From contig NC_091046.1 in the NCBI RefSeq assembly GCF_963966145.1, positions 36,642,001 to 36,706,000 of the forward strand: 64,000 nt of DNA, written 5' to 3'. The notes beneath the pieces are model-generated. The model ran no database searches and was not told the DNA's origin. It saw only the letters and a list, made by a program, of their open reading frames with translations. A program made the translations under genes and the position numbers. Numbering within the stretch: the first letter of the stretch is position 1; every line of letters begins with the position of its first letter. Shown in pieces: positions 35,533-47,421 of the stretch. Origin of the DNA: Tenebrio molitor (lineage: Eukaryota > Arthropoda > Insecta > Coleoptera > Tenebrionidae).

Positions 35533-36369
35533 ACTTACCCGACCAAAGGTAGGTAAGTTATTGTGATCGGTCCAAAATTTTGAATTGCTAATTTCATCAG
35601 ATCTTTACGTTTTGAGGTCCCCTAAACACGTTAATGAAGTTTTTAGAATGATGTCTGTCTGTGCGTCTGTCTGTTCGTCTGTCTGTGCGTCTGTCTGTCC
35701 CACTTTTCGTTCTCCCACGATTAGTCAAAAACGCTTTGACCGATTGCTTTCAAATTTGACCAACACAAACTTACCCATGGTCTCTCGAGTTGAAAAGCTT
35801 TTGGTGTCAATCGGACCACGGGGGGTGGAAGAGGGTGGGGATAGGTAGAAAAAATAATAAGGGAACATGGAAATTTGACTTTACCGTTTGAAAGGGCATC
35901 TGTTTTTATGTCGAAAACGATGTTTACCATTTGCGGATTTTTCCAATATGGCGGACTTATAACGTTATTTACGTCTTCATAGATCGACGGCGATAACTGC
36001 TGAAACTTTTAACAAAATAATCTCGGATCTTGCCATTGGAAATAACTCTGTAATAGTGACCACCGAATAGAGTTTGGTGTTCATCCGACTACGAGGGGTG
36101 GAAGAGGGTGGGGGTTGCTCGAAAAAATAATGAGGTGACATGAAAATTTGACATTACCAGTTGAAAGGGCATGTGTTTTTATGTTGGAAATGATATGTAC
36201 TATTTGCGAGAATGTCCAATATGGCGGCTTATAAAGGTATTTACGTGTTTATAGTTCGGCGGTAATAATTTTAACAGAAAATTAGGTAGGTATCTCGGGT
36301 CAATTCAGCTTGGTTTAAATTGATGTCGGGTAAGTTACTAGGCCGGGTCTTCGACTCGGCTCCATCCCA
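35533..36369. mobile_element. 837-bp insertion with internal duplication, nested
   Basis: ATTTTTTA (35525-35532) and ATTTTTA (36370-36376) flank it and match the uninterrupted arm sequence, so they look like a 7-8 base target duplication. The inverted words TAACTTACCCGAC (35531-35543) and GTCGGGTAAGTTA (36325-36337) lie at or near its ends. Inside are a CTGT-rich stretch (35652-35700) and two diverged copies of a unit of about 270 bases. The superfamily is unknown to me. Confidence 0.7.
35775..36240. repeat. two diverged tandem-like units inside the nested insertion
   Basis: 35795-35965 and 36075-36240 share in order GGGGTGGAAGAGGGTGGGG, AAAAAATAAT, CATGAAAATTTGACATTACC (or its close variant), GTTGAAAGGGCAT, TGTTTTTATGT and CCAATATGGCGG. 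Confidence 0.85.
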
Positions 36370-36434
36370 ATTTTTACAAAAATAGCCTATCTCCAAATTA
36401 TGAATTTTATTCCAGTTAAAGTTTCCACATTGTA

Positions 36435-38092
36435 TTACTCTGGTCTTTCCTATTTAACATTGTATGGTATTTTATGCCAGTTTACATTACATACAAAAAA
36501 TAATGTCTAAAGTCTAATTTATTATTACCTTGCATGAGTAATTGTATGTATCAATTAAATTTACATTAGAAGAAGAAAACGAAAGGAGTAGACGTCGTTA
36601 CTGAGATGAGCTTTTAGTTAAAACAACTAAAAATAAACCGGTCTGCATATTATTTATTAAATAAAGCAAAAAGTTTTGAATGTGTCAAAATATGAAACTG
36701 CATTAAAATTAGGTTTCAGTGCAGATAAAATGCAATAAATGAGCATTAATTGAAGTGAGAAAGACATTTATAACCTGACAGCGCTATTTGACGTAGGTTT
36801 TCGAGGTATTAAAAGTGACGTGTAAATTTGCTAGAGCGCGTGTTAAATTTGGAATGCAAACTTATGTCAGTTCTTGAACATACGCACTTCGTGGCAAATA
36901 AAATATTGAATTTTGCAGATAAAACCGGTCGCACTAAAGACAATGAAAAGCACATAACCAGAAGCCGACCATCAGACAAATTGCGTCCATTTTCTGAAAT
37001 TAAAACGTTAACGTTCTCTTTTTCGCGATATTTATCAGGCGTGCCGTTTACGTCTCGGCCATTATTAAAAGTAGCTTTTAATTATATGGTAATTTAAAAG
37101 CGGTGGCTGCAGTTAATTCGTTTATTAAATAATAAGCTTTTTATCGTACGACATACGGAAATTCAAGTCGGTTTGTGTGCGGCGATAACGATCGTTTCCG
37201 ACATGTGCTCCGAATAAATTTAATCGGGGAGAAGAGCTTGTTAAGGAGGGTGAATCTCCAAATTAGAAATGTCCCAGTTAGGACCCCCAATTATTTCGAA
37301 CGTAAAATCCGTAACGTTATGGTGTACACCATAAATAGCGGTAATTGGCCCTAGCAAACACACGATTCCAGAGCGCTCACCTTTCTGTGTAATTATATTT
37401 AAAAATTTCCAAACGTAATTTATATTGATGTGTTTCTGAATTGAACCAAGTTATAAAGCTGTCAGCGATGATTGATAATCTCTAACTACACAGTGAGCTC
37501 CGAACGGATCGCTTCACCTGCACTGGTGCTGTGCAAGTCGAGTGCGACCACTTCACGGGCCCCATGCGATTTACATTGTAATCATCGGCAATCACGACTC
37601 TCTGAACACTATCTCCGCCGTTATTTAGTGTGTTCGATTTTACCGTGAGATCTCGCCTTCCTGGCCCTGGCTGACACTGGATCGGACTTAATTGTACGAT
37701 GACATGGTCATCAATCTGTCCCACTTCTGAAAACTCCCAGGCGGGTCTGGATCCAGCTTCTGAGCTCTCGTCTCCGAATCAGAAGAACATTTCTGATTCC
37801 GTTTCCATCAACTACAAAATCAAACAACTTATATCCACAAACGTATTGTTTATTGTAAACCATCCAACCAAAAACATTTGTCATTTTCTAACTAGTCAAT
37901 TGTGCCAGAATAAAGCTATTTTTTTGAGCACCTGTGTATATACAGCTGATTGGATGACACCTACACGAATAATTATTAAGAAAGCTTTAAAGTCACTGAA
38001 ACTTCAGTAACTAGGCTTCACTTTAGCGCAGATTGCATTGTGTAGGGTTTAATTGTAATAAGAAGAGCACATTTTTTAAATTATATTTTTTA
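36435..38092. other. single-copy-like DNA with an unrecognised open frame
   Basis: No element ends were seen. GC is raised at 37440-37800. There the minus strand is open from a TGA at about 37788 down to the stop at 37482 (about 100 codons), including AWEFSEVGQIDDHVIVQLSP and ADDYNVNRMGPVKWSHSTC. I cannot match this to a family. It could be a host exon, a pseudogene or chance in GC-richer sequence. Confidence 0.3.
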
Positions 38093-38094
38093 TA

Positions 38095-38240
38095 CAGGTG
38101 TCCCAAAAAAAAAGTCCATAGCTCCTTATTTATCGGAGGATTTTAATTATCTATACAGCAAATTAAGTGGTTGTGAATAGGTTACAAAATGGCCTAATAA
38201 AATCACGTATAGCTTCAACAACTTCAAGGCTAAACTGTCA
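38095..38240. mobile_element. single arm of the GTGTCCCC foldback family
   Basis: TA at 38093-38094, then CAGGTGTCCC, an A-run, GTCCATAGCTCC, TTATTTATCGGAGGATTTTA, TACAAAATGGCCTAATAAA and AAGGCTAAACTGTCAAAG. This matches the left arm at 22289-22450. Similarity ends at about 38240 and no second arm follows. Confidence 0.8.
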
Positions 38241-39958
38241 AAGACACAAAGTCATAAGTCAGCGTTTTTCATTTAATTTCTCTTTTCAATTGATGAATTC
38301 TCTGCGACAGTAATTACATAGATGTTTTTCTTTTGTGACCGTCAGGTAGGTGTGATCAGACAGTACTTAAATAAAATGTTGTTGGTCAGTTCAAGTACTT
38401 AAGTCTGACTCACTGAATTATGCTAAGCACCAACATTATCCGCAAAGAAAAGTTGCGAATACGCAGGTTTATATACATGACTACCATCTCACAACAGGAT
38501 TTCTAATTCGAGGCATCTTACTGTGCTATGAATGGGGCAGCGTGAAATAACAGCACAAGGATTTATTGCAAATGCAGGGAAGGTACAAGGTTAAAGGTAC
38601 AACATGTTAATAGATGCAATTCCACCTCGTCATTGGCGGCCTCGCCGCGTCTGTCTCATCGTCTAGGCGCTATAAATCTCTTCTCACTCACGGTTGTTTT
38701 ACCAAGACAATGACATTTACAAAGAGAATTGTCGACAGTCTTTGAAAATGTACCACAATAACGACTGTGGTTGCAAATCGGTACCACAATAATGATTAAT
38801 ATTCAATTGCACCGCGTCTCTTAAGTAATCGTTTTAAAATGGGTCGAGATTAATAGAAACTTTAAGGTTCTGCTCTGTCATCTCGGTCTATTCGATAAAA
38901 ACGTTAAACTGTGAAGGTCATCCACATAACATTCTTCGGGATCAACACCAATTAAAGGATACCAGATTTAATTAAAAAACTGAAATTTATTACCTTTCAA
39001 TTTTTCAATTCTACTGATGTCTTATTAAAGTTATGACATACGCAAATTTATTAAAGATGCTATTTGGGTGTGTTTTTTATTTCTGCATCTCATTAGTGCA
39101 ATCTAGTGTCTCTGTTTATTATGGTTTGGTTTTGGGAAAAAAATTAAAAGCCAATAAATGTTGGTAGAAAATTGTTAAGTCCTAGACATTCTATATACAT
39201 AGTTCAATGATCAACCTTTAGTGTAATTTAGAAATCTTTTTAATCTCAACGAACTATTATTATAGCGTTCACTCAAAAAGACCGCTCTAGGAAAACCAGC
39301 GGTAAGATTTTAATAAGATATTTTATTAACTTTGTAAAAATCAGTATCCTAAATTATTACCTGTGGTTGGTTACAGCAGATAATATATTTTTTCTTCAAA
39401 GCCGCCTCCTCTAAATAAAGATATTTTCGTTGCTTATGTAATTTATTCTTTTATTTATAAAAATGACGTAAGTAAATGTTTTTTGTTTGCATCAGTTGTG
39501 AAAAAGTATAAACATTTTTACAAAGAAAAGATAGGTCCATTCTGAATTTAAATACATATGACAACACCTAGAAATGTTAGTTTCTAAATATGTACATAAT
39601 TTTATAGGTACCAAAAACTTTTTTTGTTAAACATAACAAATTACATAATTACATACAAAAATAAAGTATTGCCATCCGTCTACATCCTAGTGTAAGTTCT
39701 CTTTTGGGGAAAAATTTAATTGAGGTTGAACACTGTCAAAGTATGTTAAATATCAAAAACGTCAACTACATAATAAACATGAAATGAGAATAATTATTTT
39801 TTTGTTCGACACTGTCAGAATTTGAGAATTTTCTCCTGTGTGAACGGATTTTGATAAATTTGACAACTTGTCAAAACGAAACGTCAAGCTAATTTTAAAG
39901 ATTTTCAGCGATTTGGAGCCTTTGGGGCGCTCGTCGAACAAAAAAACGTTGTATTCAA
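38241..39958. other. intergenic DNA, nothing recognised
   Basis: 38600-38900 is somewhat GC-raised; the rest is AT-rich. No element tips, motifs or long frames were noted. Confidence 0.4.
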
Positions 39959-39960
39959 CT

Positions 39961-40080
39961 TGTTCTTGTGTAATTTGGACATTTTTTGGCACTCGTGGAC
40001 CTTTAAAACTCTCGTTTCACTCGAGTTTTAAACTGGCCCACTCATGCCAAAAAAAGCCCAAATTACACACGAACTCGTTA
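39961..40080. repeat. hairpin (foldback) element
   Basis: Arms 39961-40011 and 40023-40080 are imperfect inverted copies: GTGTAATTTGG with CCAAATTACACAC, TTTTTTGGCA with TGCCAAAAAAA, and CCTTTAAAACTC with GAGTTTTAAACTGG. The loop is about 11 bases. No target duplication was determined. Confidence 0.8.
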
Positions 40081-42058
40081 AATAAACTACTATTATAAAA
40101 CATAACTATACATAATTCAACCATGTAAATGTAATGTAGCTTTCAAACATTGACCTGACTTTTAGTTTAGTTCAATAATATGTAAATTGAGGAAATCACT
40201 CAGTTGCAGTTTTGTTTCCTGAAAATGGTAACGATGTGGGCTTGTGACTGGTATAAGAAAATATAATAATGCAATTACCTAATGCAGACGTGAAATCTGG
40301 AAATAACGTTCAAATCTAAACTCTCTACTTGAGGAAATTCCTCGTCGTGCTATAAATTGGTTTACGTTGGCTTTTTGCATTAGCGTAAAGTAAGAACCGG
40401 GATCAGATTGTAACTTGATATTTAGCAGTAACGTTTTCGTTGCCGCCGCCGCTTCTGCTTCCAAACTATCGAATGACAAAGAGACGTTTCCGCTACATAT
40501 GGTGCCAAAAGTGATTTGTCAATGTTTGGAAACAAGTGACGACTTCTAAACACAGCCCGAGACTTCACTAATTACTGCATAGGGGTTCCTAGAAAAAAAA
40601 GAAACAAACTCAAAAGTTGTCCGGAAATTGACGTCCAGACAACATTTTTTTTGATGGAATTAAAAACCTGTACTACTATTTACCACAATAAGACTCCTAT
40701 AAAAAGAAATCACTTCAGAGAAAGAAATAAAGTCATCAAAGGCAACCATTGAAAGTTAAGAATGCGTGTCTACGCATATGGCAAGTGACAAGTTGTTTAC
40801 TGTTCGAGACATGTGTTTGAACTTCCTGGAGGGATGAGCTATTTTTCATTTCTGCAATTGGGAAGATTGTATCCTCTGGTTTACGAGCGCTTCCTGAACA
40901 TCGAATCGCGCTGTTGACAAGATACATCCGCCATTGTTTCATATTTGACGGTCGCCATTGAATGAAAGGTAAGGTTCGTGGCATTAGCTATTCAAAGTAA
41001 GGCTCAGGGCCCTTACTAAATCTCTGTAATTGAATAGGGGCATCATTATTCTCCCCACATGTTGATGTGTATAATGACGAGGAACGGCGCACCCTATTAG
41101 CACGTGGGAAACCACCGAATAGAACCTGCCCATCCTACCCTCGCTTGGGGTGACTGATGGGTTCGTCACGTCTTTAGGACGCCTCGCGCCCACCGAAATA
41201 TCAATTATCGAAATTCCGGGTGATTAATGTGAATTATGACTTAATCCCGAACGTACCTGGATAGAAATTAATTCGACTTAAAAACGAAAGCAGATGTGAT
41301 GGGTGAATGAGACAGTGAACGCTACGAATCTCGTCGCTTGTCGACATTGAGGAATGGTCCTGATAGACTTGACTGGTCGACGAGAGTGAGACATCAACTT
41401 GACCGGTTCTAGTTTCCCCTATAATGACCGGCATGTTTGTATAGCAACACTATTATCAAGATAATGTGTATGTGGTTCGTCATCTGCCCACGTAAATCTT
41501 TGCCTCGTTTCGTACCCCGGAGTGGCTTGGGTCCAAACTTTATTTTCAGTTTGTCTTTTTGTGTTTTTGTTTGTATTGTAGTAATCTAGCAACTGTTTGT
41601 TTTACCGGTAATCTGTGAAAACGATTGCAGTTTATTAACCGGTTCAAGTCAAGAAAACGTTTCATTTCTGAACAGTTTAATGATGCAAAGTATTACGAAA
41701 ATACTGCTATACTTGCCGCGGCGAACCACTGGAGTGATCACGAGATGTTCATGTGAGCAAATTCGTCCAATGAAAATGCTCTATTTCTTAAAATTGGACC
41801 AATCAAATTGGAATTACGCGATAATATTTCACGGCAACAAATTATCGATAATTTTTTGGCAATTTTTTGACATGTCACTTAAATCAGAGATTTTATAGCA
41901 TTTATTTGAAAAAAACATATAAAATAAATTTTATTTATTATTTATTTGAAAAAAACATATTATTATTAACAATATTAATTAAATATGAATTGATATATTG
42001 ATTATAATTTTAATTTGGCCTAAATTAAGTTGCTGCAATCATTCGGTGAATACTCATA
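40081..42058. other. single-copy-like DNA, GC-raised at 40.9-41.5 kb
   Basis: No mobile-element sign was recognised. The GC-raised part carries unrecognised minus-strand frames of 66-82 codons (40736-40984, 40984-41193, 41234-41434), which may be chance. 41880-41960 contains a short direct duplication around TTATTTGAAAAAAACATAT. Confidence 0.4.
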
Positions 42059-42060
42059 TC

Positions 42061-42193
42061 GAATTGCCCTCGTGATTGAGAAATTCCAAATAATTTTGTT
42101 AGTGACCTGTCTGCTTACAACAAACAGCAGACACTCGTGATCAATTGATCACCAACACAAAATTATCGGGAATTTCTCAATCACTAAGGCAAT
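42061..42193. repeat. hairpin (foldback) element
   Basis: 42061-42114 and 42126-42193 are inverted partners: GTGATTGAGAAATTCC with GGAATTTCTCAATCAC, ATAATTTTGT with ACAAAATTAT, and GTCTGC with GCAGAC. The right arm carries an extra palindrome (GATCAATTGATC). Confidence 0.8.
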
Positions 42194-43968
42194 TATACCT
42201 GATAATTCGTAACGACGTCATGAAAAGCCTGATTTACACTGCCTCGCCAAATTTTTGTTTTGTGTGGGAAATTTAAATCTTACTAGGTACTTTAAGAGTG
42301 GATGGAAATTTCGGCTGCATGCATTGAGCTGCACCATACTTCTTAACGAGCGCCCTTTAACCAATAGGAACTTCGAATGAGCCTTTCACCTCGGAGCGTG
42401 TGACGTGATGCGTGACGGTTGAAAACTAATTCACTGCCTGTGATTATAATAATGTATGTGGTGCGCCTAAAGAAGTTTTCACTCAAAAAGATCTTATGCT
42501 TTTTTGCGTGTAAGCAACAGTTTTCAATTACAAACGAAAAATTATCTTTTACCATCCAAACCCATTTTTTTACTTATACACATTGGAAAATAAAGCAGGA
42601 AATTATCCTCATGAAAATTTCTATTTCATTCTTAGTTTTGCAAATAATAGGCACACGTACCTACCTATTCATGATAATGGTTTTAAATATGTACTTACAT
42701 CCTTTATGAGTTTATGACTTTATAACATGAAAAAATTAAAACAACAAAACAAGTTAATTTTTTAATGGCGGAAAATGTTATGAAACCAGCAGCACCGTAT
42801 CTTACTCGCATTAAGGAAGAATAGATAAAATCAAATAAAGTCATAAAAAACCTGTAATAGTTTAAGGTGTATTTTCATGCAAATAACCATTAAGCTCTGA
42901 GCATTTCTATATATCATTATAATTATAATATATTGCTGCGGAAACCTTCCATATGCTTTCTACAGATGGCTCATTTAAGCCATAATTTAATTCTATAACT
43001 GCACATCGGCTGTGTACATATGCAAGTAACTACAGAAATTTTTCGCATGCAGCTCTAGCTTCGAGCTTTCATTTACGAGAAGAAATTTATCGTTTGCCTT
43101 ATCTCATGCCCGAGTCAATCGGGAAATAAATCTCCAATAATGCAACGTGAGTGAACATTTAACCAATATAAGCTCTCGGGGATAATTCATTCGAGGTACG
43201 CGATGTGGGATTAGGTGAAGGAAACAAATAGAGAGAGATGTTGCGAAATGATTTTATAGCAGAATGGAGTGGTCCCTCTCCCGATTCGGGAATGATTTTA
43301 TTACGATGTTGGGGCCGCGGCTGCGTTTATGGTGCAAAATCTGCGCAGCCGGCCCCGAAGTGCCTTTCTCGTCATCCACCACCGACGTTGGTCGATGTGA
43401 TTACCATTGAGCTACCGACAGCCGGCATTCTGAGTGTGATTCCATGCGAGAAACGCGACCACTGTGAAAGATTAACAGCTAATTTGTGCAAAGCGGATTA
43501 TGACCATAAATTCTCAGACCTGATCCTTACACACATCCCTCTCAAAACGACTGCCGATCGTGGCGCGGTTACTGTGCCCTTTGTGATGGCAAACACGGCC
43601 TGGTCCATAATATGGCGTAGACACGAAACAATTATTAAGTTGCTAAGCTGTGGGCTTTTTGTTGTTCGTGTGTCTGCTCGGGGATCTCGAGATACGATCT
43701 CCAGACTTGGTGATCCATCCGTTGTCGTTTTTTCTCTTCCAAATTACAAATACTTCCACCGAATTGTAATAATAACTCCATTATTTTGTTCGAACTTTGA
43801 GAATATAAATACGATCATTTTCTCGCTGAATTATGACTGTTAGCGAGTCCAGAGAGTTCTCGTCTTCGAAGCACCTGCCAGAGGGTGTCAATCAACATTT
43901 TTGCGTGCACCGCGCATTCCCACAAGCCACAATACCCTCAAAATTTGCATTATGTTAGCACCTAGATA
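42194..43968. other. single-copy-like DNA with a 201-codon open frame
   Basis: 42194-43100 is AT-rich with nothing recognised. The frame 43238-43843 on the plus strand runs 201 codons from an ATG, the longest uninterrupted start-to-stop frame here outside the 50-kb transposase. It lies in a GC-raised patch, which lengthens chance frames. Its product (starting MLRNDFIAEWSGPSPDSGM) shows no domain, signal peptide or membrane segment that I recognise. Confidence 0.25.
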
Positions 43969-43970
43969 TA

Positions 43971-44597
43971 CAGGTCATTCCTAAAAACGTCGCACGCTCT
44001 AAGTCAGTTATTTATTGTTCGATTTCAGAAAAAAAACAAATAAATGATTGCTCCAGTAAGTATTACAAGAACGTACTAATTTGGATTTAGTATGAGTAGA
44101 GAATTTTTTTTTAATCAAATGACCTCTAATAACTTGACCTTGAAGCAATATTAAGGAGAAAAAAAATTAAGATATTTTATGAAAATAGTCGGGTTTCCAA
44201 TAACAAAATTTAGGTTGCCTTGGAAAACAATAACATCATCAAGCGGTAAATGTCATCTGAGTGTCAGTATCAGAGTTTCATTCAATTTTTCTGTTATTTT
44301 ATTATTTCAATTTATTATTTTTGTGTGAAATAACTGTTAAATTTGCTGAAAAATGGTTAGGAACATATGGACCAATTCGGTGTCCAGCACGTTCGCCAGA
44401 CCTTACGCCTCTCGATTTTTGGCTTTGGGACTATTTTCAAGACCAAGTTTATCTAACCCAGGCAGAATAGAAGAACTTTGAGACTGAGAATGATCAATGC
44501 TTGTCGCAAAATTCCTCCTAATGTAGGTAACACCTATGGCGTGACTAGAAGGTGCCAGTTGTGCATTCAACAAAGTGGTGGTCAATTTGAACAATAG
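43971..44597 (+). mobile_element. internally deleted mariner-like element
   Basis: TA at 43969-43970, then CAGGTCATTCCTAAAAACGT, begins the element. About 370 bases of 5' sequence lead straight into the C-terminal part of a transposase. The right terminal repeat could not be identified downstream of 44597. Confidence 0.6.
44343..44597 (+). pseudogene. mariner-like transposase, C-terminal fragment
   Basis: The frame reads WLGTYGPIRCPARSPDLTPL and DFWLWDYFQDQVYLTQAE, the region around the third catalytic aspartate (PLDF). A TAG follows at about 44468; after a shift the reading resumes as ACRKIPPNVG and CQLCIQQSGGQFEQ before the stop at 44595. The order fits insect mariner-like transposases. 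The DNA-binding domain and the first two catalytic aspartates are deleted. Confidence 0.85.
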
Positions 44598-46234
44598 GTA
44601 CTTAAATATAAGGATAACAAAATCAAAAAAGATTTTGTTTGAACTGGTTGTGTTATTTGAATAAAATATTCCAACATGTTTGTTTTGCACGGCAGACTTG
44701 ATAATTTTAGAAGATAACTTAATGTGGAAATATTGTTTTTTTTTGCAAATTATTGGACTACTTTGAAGTACACATAAAAACTACGGGCAGTAGAAGCAAA
44801 TAATTCTATAGATGGTTTTTACATTTAATGGCTACCGCGACCAAAGACTTTTTGATCATACGATATTATCAATACTTACTTAATAAACTGCGTTTCGGTC
44901 TTCAATCTCTGGGCTCAGCACAAAAGGAGACACTTCTACTCTTAATGATATAATATACTATAATAAGCAATATTTTTTTTTTTATAAATAGCAAAATAAT
45001 GTAGTAAAACGTCAAGAATTGCATTTTAATGATGAATCCAATGAACTTGAAAAAACTTGATGGCAAGGGCTTTTACGAACTTATTTTTTCTACTTGGCTG
45101 TACGGCAAAGATCTACGCTTTTTCTAAAGTTTAAAATTACGATTGTCAGTTTAAACTGCTAAGAAGTCGTAAATAGCACGCTTCTAACAAAAGACGAAGC
45201 CGTAATTTATTTTCTGGAAATGTTCTCATTTAATCTTTGACGTTACGTTAATGTTATTTCAAGTGACAAAACGCTCTTTCAACGTTTATTAACTTTAAAT
45301 AGCTGGACAAACTTTAAAACGTAACTTGTCAGATGGTTGACAATTAATATTAAACGAACTACTTTAAACTATTTTCTGACGACGAGTTCACGTGCTATTA
45401 AAGAAAGTCTTCGGTAGCAGCTTTAGTAACAGTGAAATGGGTGGCAATATGCGCATATTAACCAGACCATTTAAAAACTTGAAAAAATTCATTTTTCCAA
45501 TTGAAAGACTCCAGAATGAGTAAGCCAAGTGTGGTTTGTGTGATGGTTTTATAACCTGTTAATCATCATCGACTAAATATGTGCACCGGACACGTGAAGC
45601 ATTTCTTGTTTAAAATAGACAGCGTGTTGGTAATTTGCATAATAAAAACTATATTTGCATTTCAACAACTATTGAAGAACATTAATATAGAAACATTTTA
45701 CATGCACAAAAAATATGGTAGAATTGTTGAATACGATAAATAAGCGTTGACACATCGATAGATTCTTACAGATGTTACTACCAAACTAAAATTTGTCATT
45801 TTTAGCTCCACTGTTTTTTATTTTACTGTTCAATTTATCAATTTGTTACATTTCAAATAAATTTACTTTTGTATACCTAGTGTCATTATCTTTATACGTC
45901 TTATTATATTAATATTCCTCCGTTTACGTGACGACAAAATTGATAATTGCTCACAGCGTTAGAAATCAACGTGGGCAAAAAGTTCCCATTCTGCGTATGC
46001 GCGTTTCCTATGTGTCAAGAGATAATTTAACTTAAATTGTACTTTTGATAATCTAAAAACCTATATTCGCCTTTAATATACATACCTACTGGCCATTTAC
46101 GTCATCGTAGAAAAACTATAGCGTTAACACGTGAGAAAAAACCCATTTCTCACTCGCGTGATTATGAAAAGATTCATTTCGCACTCGTGAGAAATTGGTA
46201 CTATTCCGCACCTGTTAGGTTAGATGATATACTA
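44598..46234. other. AT-rich intergenic DNA with two repeat traces
   Basis: 44886-44975 is shared with 51581-51660. 46089-46230 resembles 184-330 and contains a small hairpin (CACGTGAGAA with TTTCTCACTCGCGTG). Nothing else was recognised. Confidence 0.4.
44886..44975. repeat. 85-bp repeat shared with 51.6 kb
   Basis: TCTTCAATCTCTGGGCT, GCACAAAA, CACTTCTACTCTTAAT and TATAATATACTA occur here and at 51581-51660 in the same order and orientation. The type is unknown. Confidence 0.75.
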
Positions 46235-46236
46235 TA

Positions 46237-46792
46237 CAGTGCGTTTTTTTTTTACTGTTGCCATAGGAAATTGCATGGTAAAACTTACCCCCTGTTAACG
46301 TATCATTTTTTTTTTAGAAATAAATCATTAATAATGCATATTGTTTCAACAACGACAAGCATTTTTATTTGACTAATTTTACGCTTCAAAGTTGAAATTA
46401 ATGAGTGTAAATAATTTGACAAAAAACGTAGTAGGCGAAATGAGAACAGAAATTAGGTTTCATATTTTGATTTATTATTGATTTATGATTAATTTTAATC
46501 ATAGCCTCGAGCAGGTCTCGCTAGGTATTTATTTTTTAAATGAAAGTGACAAAGTCAACTAACATTCCAGCCTGCTAAAAATGATAGTGGCAAGAAAACA
46601 CCTTTACTAAAATATTTTTTTCACAACTTTTTCGCCAGTTTAGAATATTGAATTGTAATCTATCCGATAGTTTATAAAATCTTCCAACTTTGTTCCAAAA
46701 ATGGTTTGAATATTTTCATCAGAACAAAAGTTAACAGGGGGAAAATGTTTTACCATGCAATTCCCTATGGCAACAGTTAAAAAAATGCACTG
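46237..46792. mobile_element. 556-bp TIR element
   Basis: Ends of about 65 bases are inverted: CAGTGCGTTTTTTTTTTACT, GTTGCCATAGGAAATTGCAT and GGTAAAAC on the left, with close partners on the right. TA flanks (46235-46236, 46793-46794) fit a Tc1/mariner-type insertion. There is no coding capacity. Confidence 0.85.
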
Positions 46793-47310
46793 TATAATAT
46801 GTCTTGGATTCCTTGTTACAGTATAAACATATACACTAAATAACTATTCCAAAAATAATCTTTTTAATTCTTTCCCCCACCCCTCTCCTTCTCTATCCTT
46901 TCCCTCCTCTTCCATATCTCTTTCATCCATCTTATCTCCCTTCCGTCTTCATTCAGTATTGCTCTACATCCATTCCACATGTGCTCGATTGTCTTTCTTT
47001 CCTCGTAGTACATTCTGCACCTTCGTTACCCTCCTTCCGTGCAATACCTGTTTTCTCTCTCCTCGTTCCCACATCTAAATCTCACCATCATTTTTCTATC
47101 TCTCTTGCACTCTCTCTCTCCTCAGGTACTCCGGAATTTCCTCTGCCATACACCTCTCATACTCCCTGTTGTATCTGAATTCTTTGATTCTCTCCCTTCT
47201 TTCTTGCTTGTCTGTGTCTTTGTTCCTTTCACTCAGCTCTACATTCGTCCATCTTCCTTTTGCTCTCAATCTTTCCACTTCTTCACTGGCATACCCGTTC
47301 CTCTGGTAGT

Positions 47311-47347
47311 TTTCTCTCTCTCTCTCTCCCTCTCTCTCTCTCTCTCA
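47311..47347. repeat. (CT)n microsatellite
   Basis: A near-perfect CT run within the LINE relic, probably grown from GAGAGA codons of the arginine/glutamate-rich tail. Confidence 0.85.
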
Positions 47348-47421
47348 CACACCTTTTTCTCCGTGTTATTTTTTTTCTCTCCAGCATTTCGTCAGTATCC
47401 TGCACTCTTCCCTTCCATCTA

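Larger units (their letters stand above)
33810..36432 (-). mobile_element. degenerate mariner-like element with two nested insertions
   Basis: The ends CAGTGTGGAAAGTCTAACTG and its partner (read inward CAATGTGGAAACTTTAACTG) are inverted and TA-flanked (33808-33809, 36433-36434). The inverted similarity extends about 280 bases inward, which is long for a mariner. Without the insertions at 35138-35367 and 35533-36369 it would be about 1.55 kb, a normal autonomous size. The transposase relic runs on the minus strand. A solo arm of the same family is at 6437-6712. Confidence 0.9.

Noticed and set aside
35585..35848. Frame with repeated SVCASVC residues at 35585-35848
   Set aside because: It is a translation of a CTGTCTGT-rich stretch inside the nested 837-bp insertion, not a cysteine-rich protein.
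36338..36362. tRNA-like T-arm in GGGTCTTCGACTCGG near the end of the nested 837-bp element, suggesting a tRNA or tRNA-derived SINE
   Set aside because: No matching acceptor, D or anticodon arms could be found upstream, so the resemblance is confined to a few bases.
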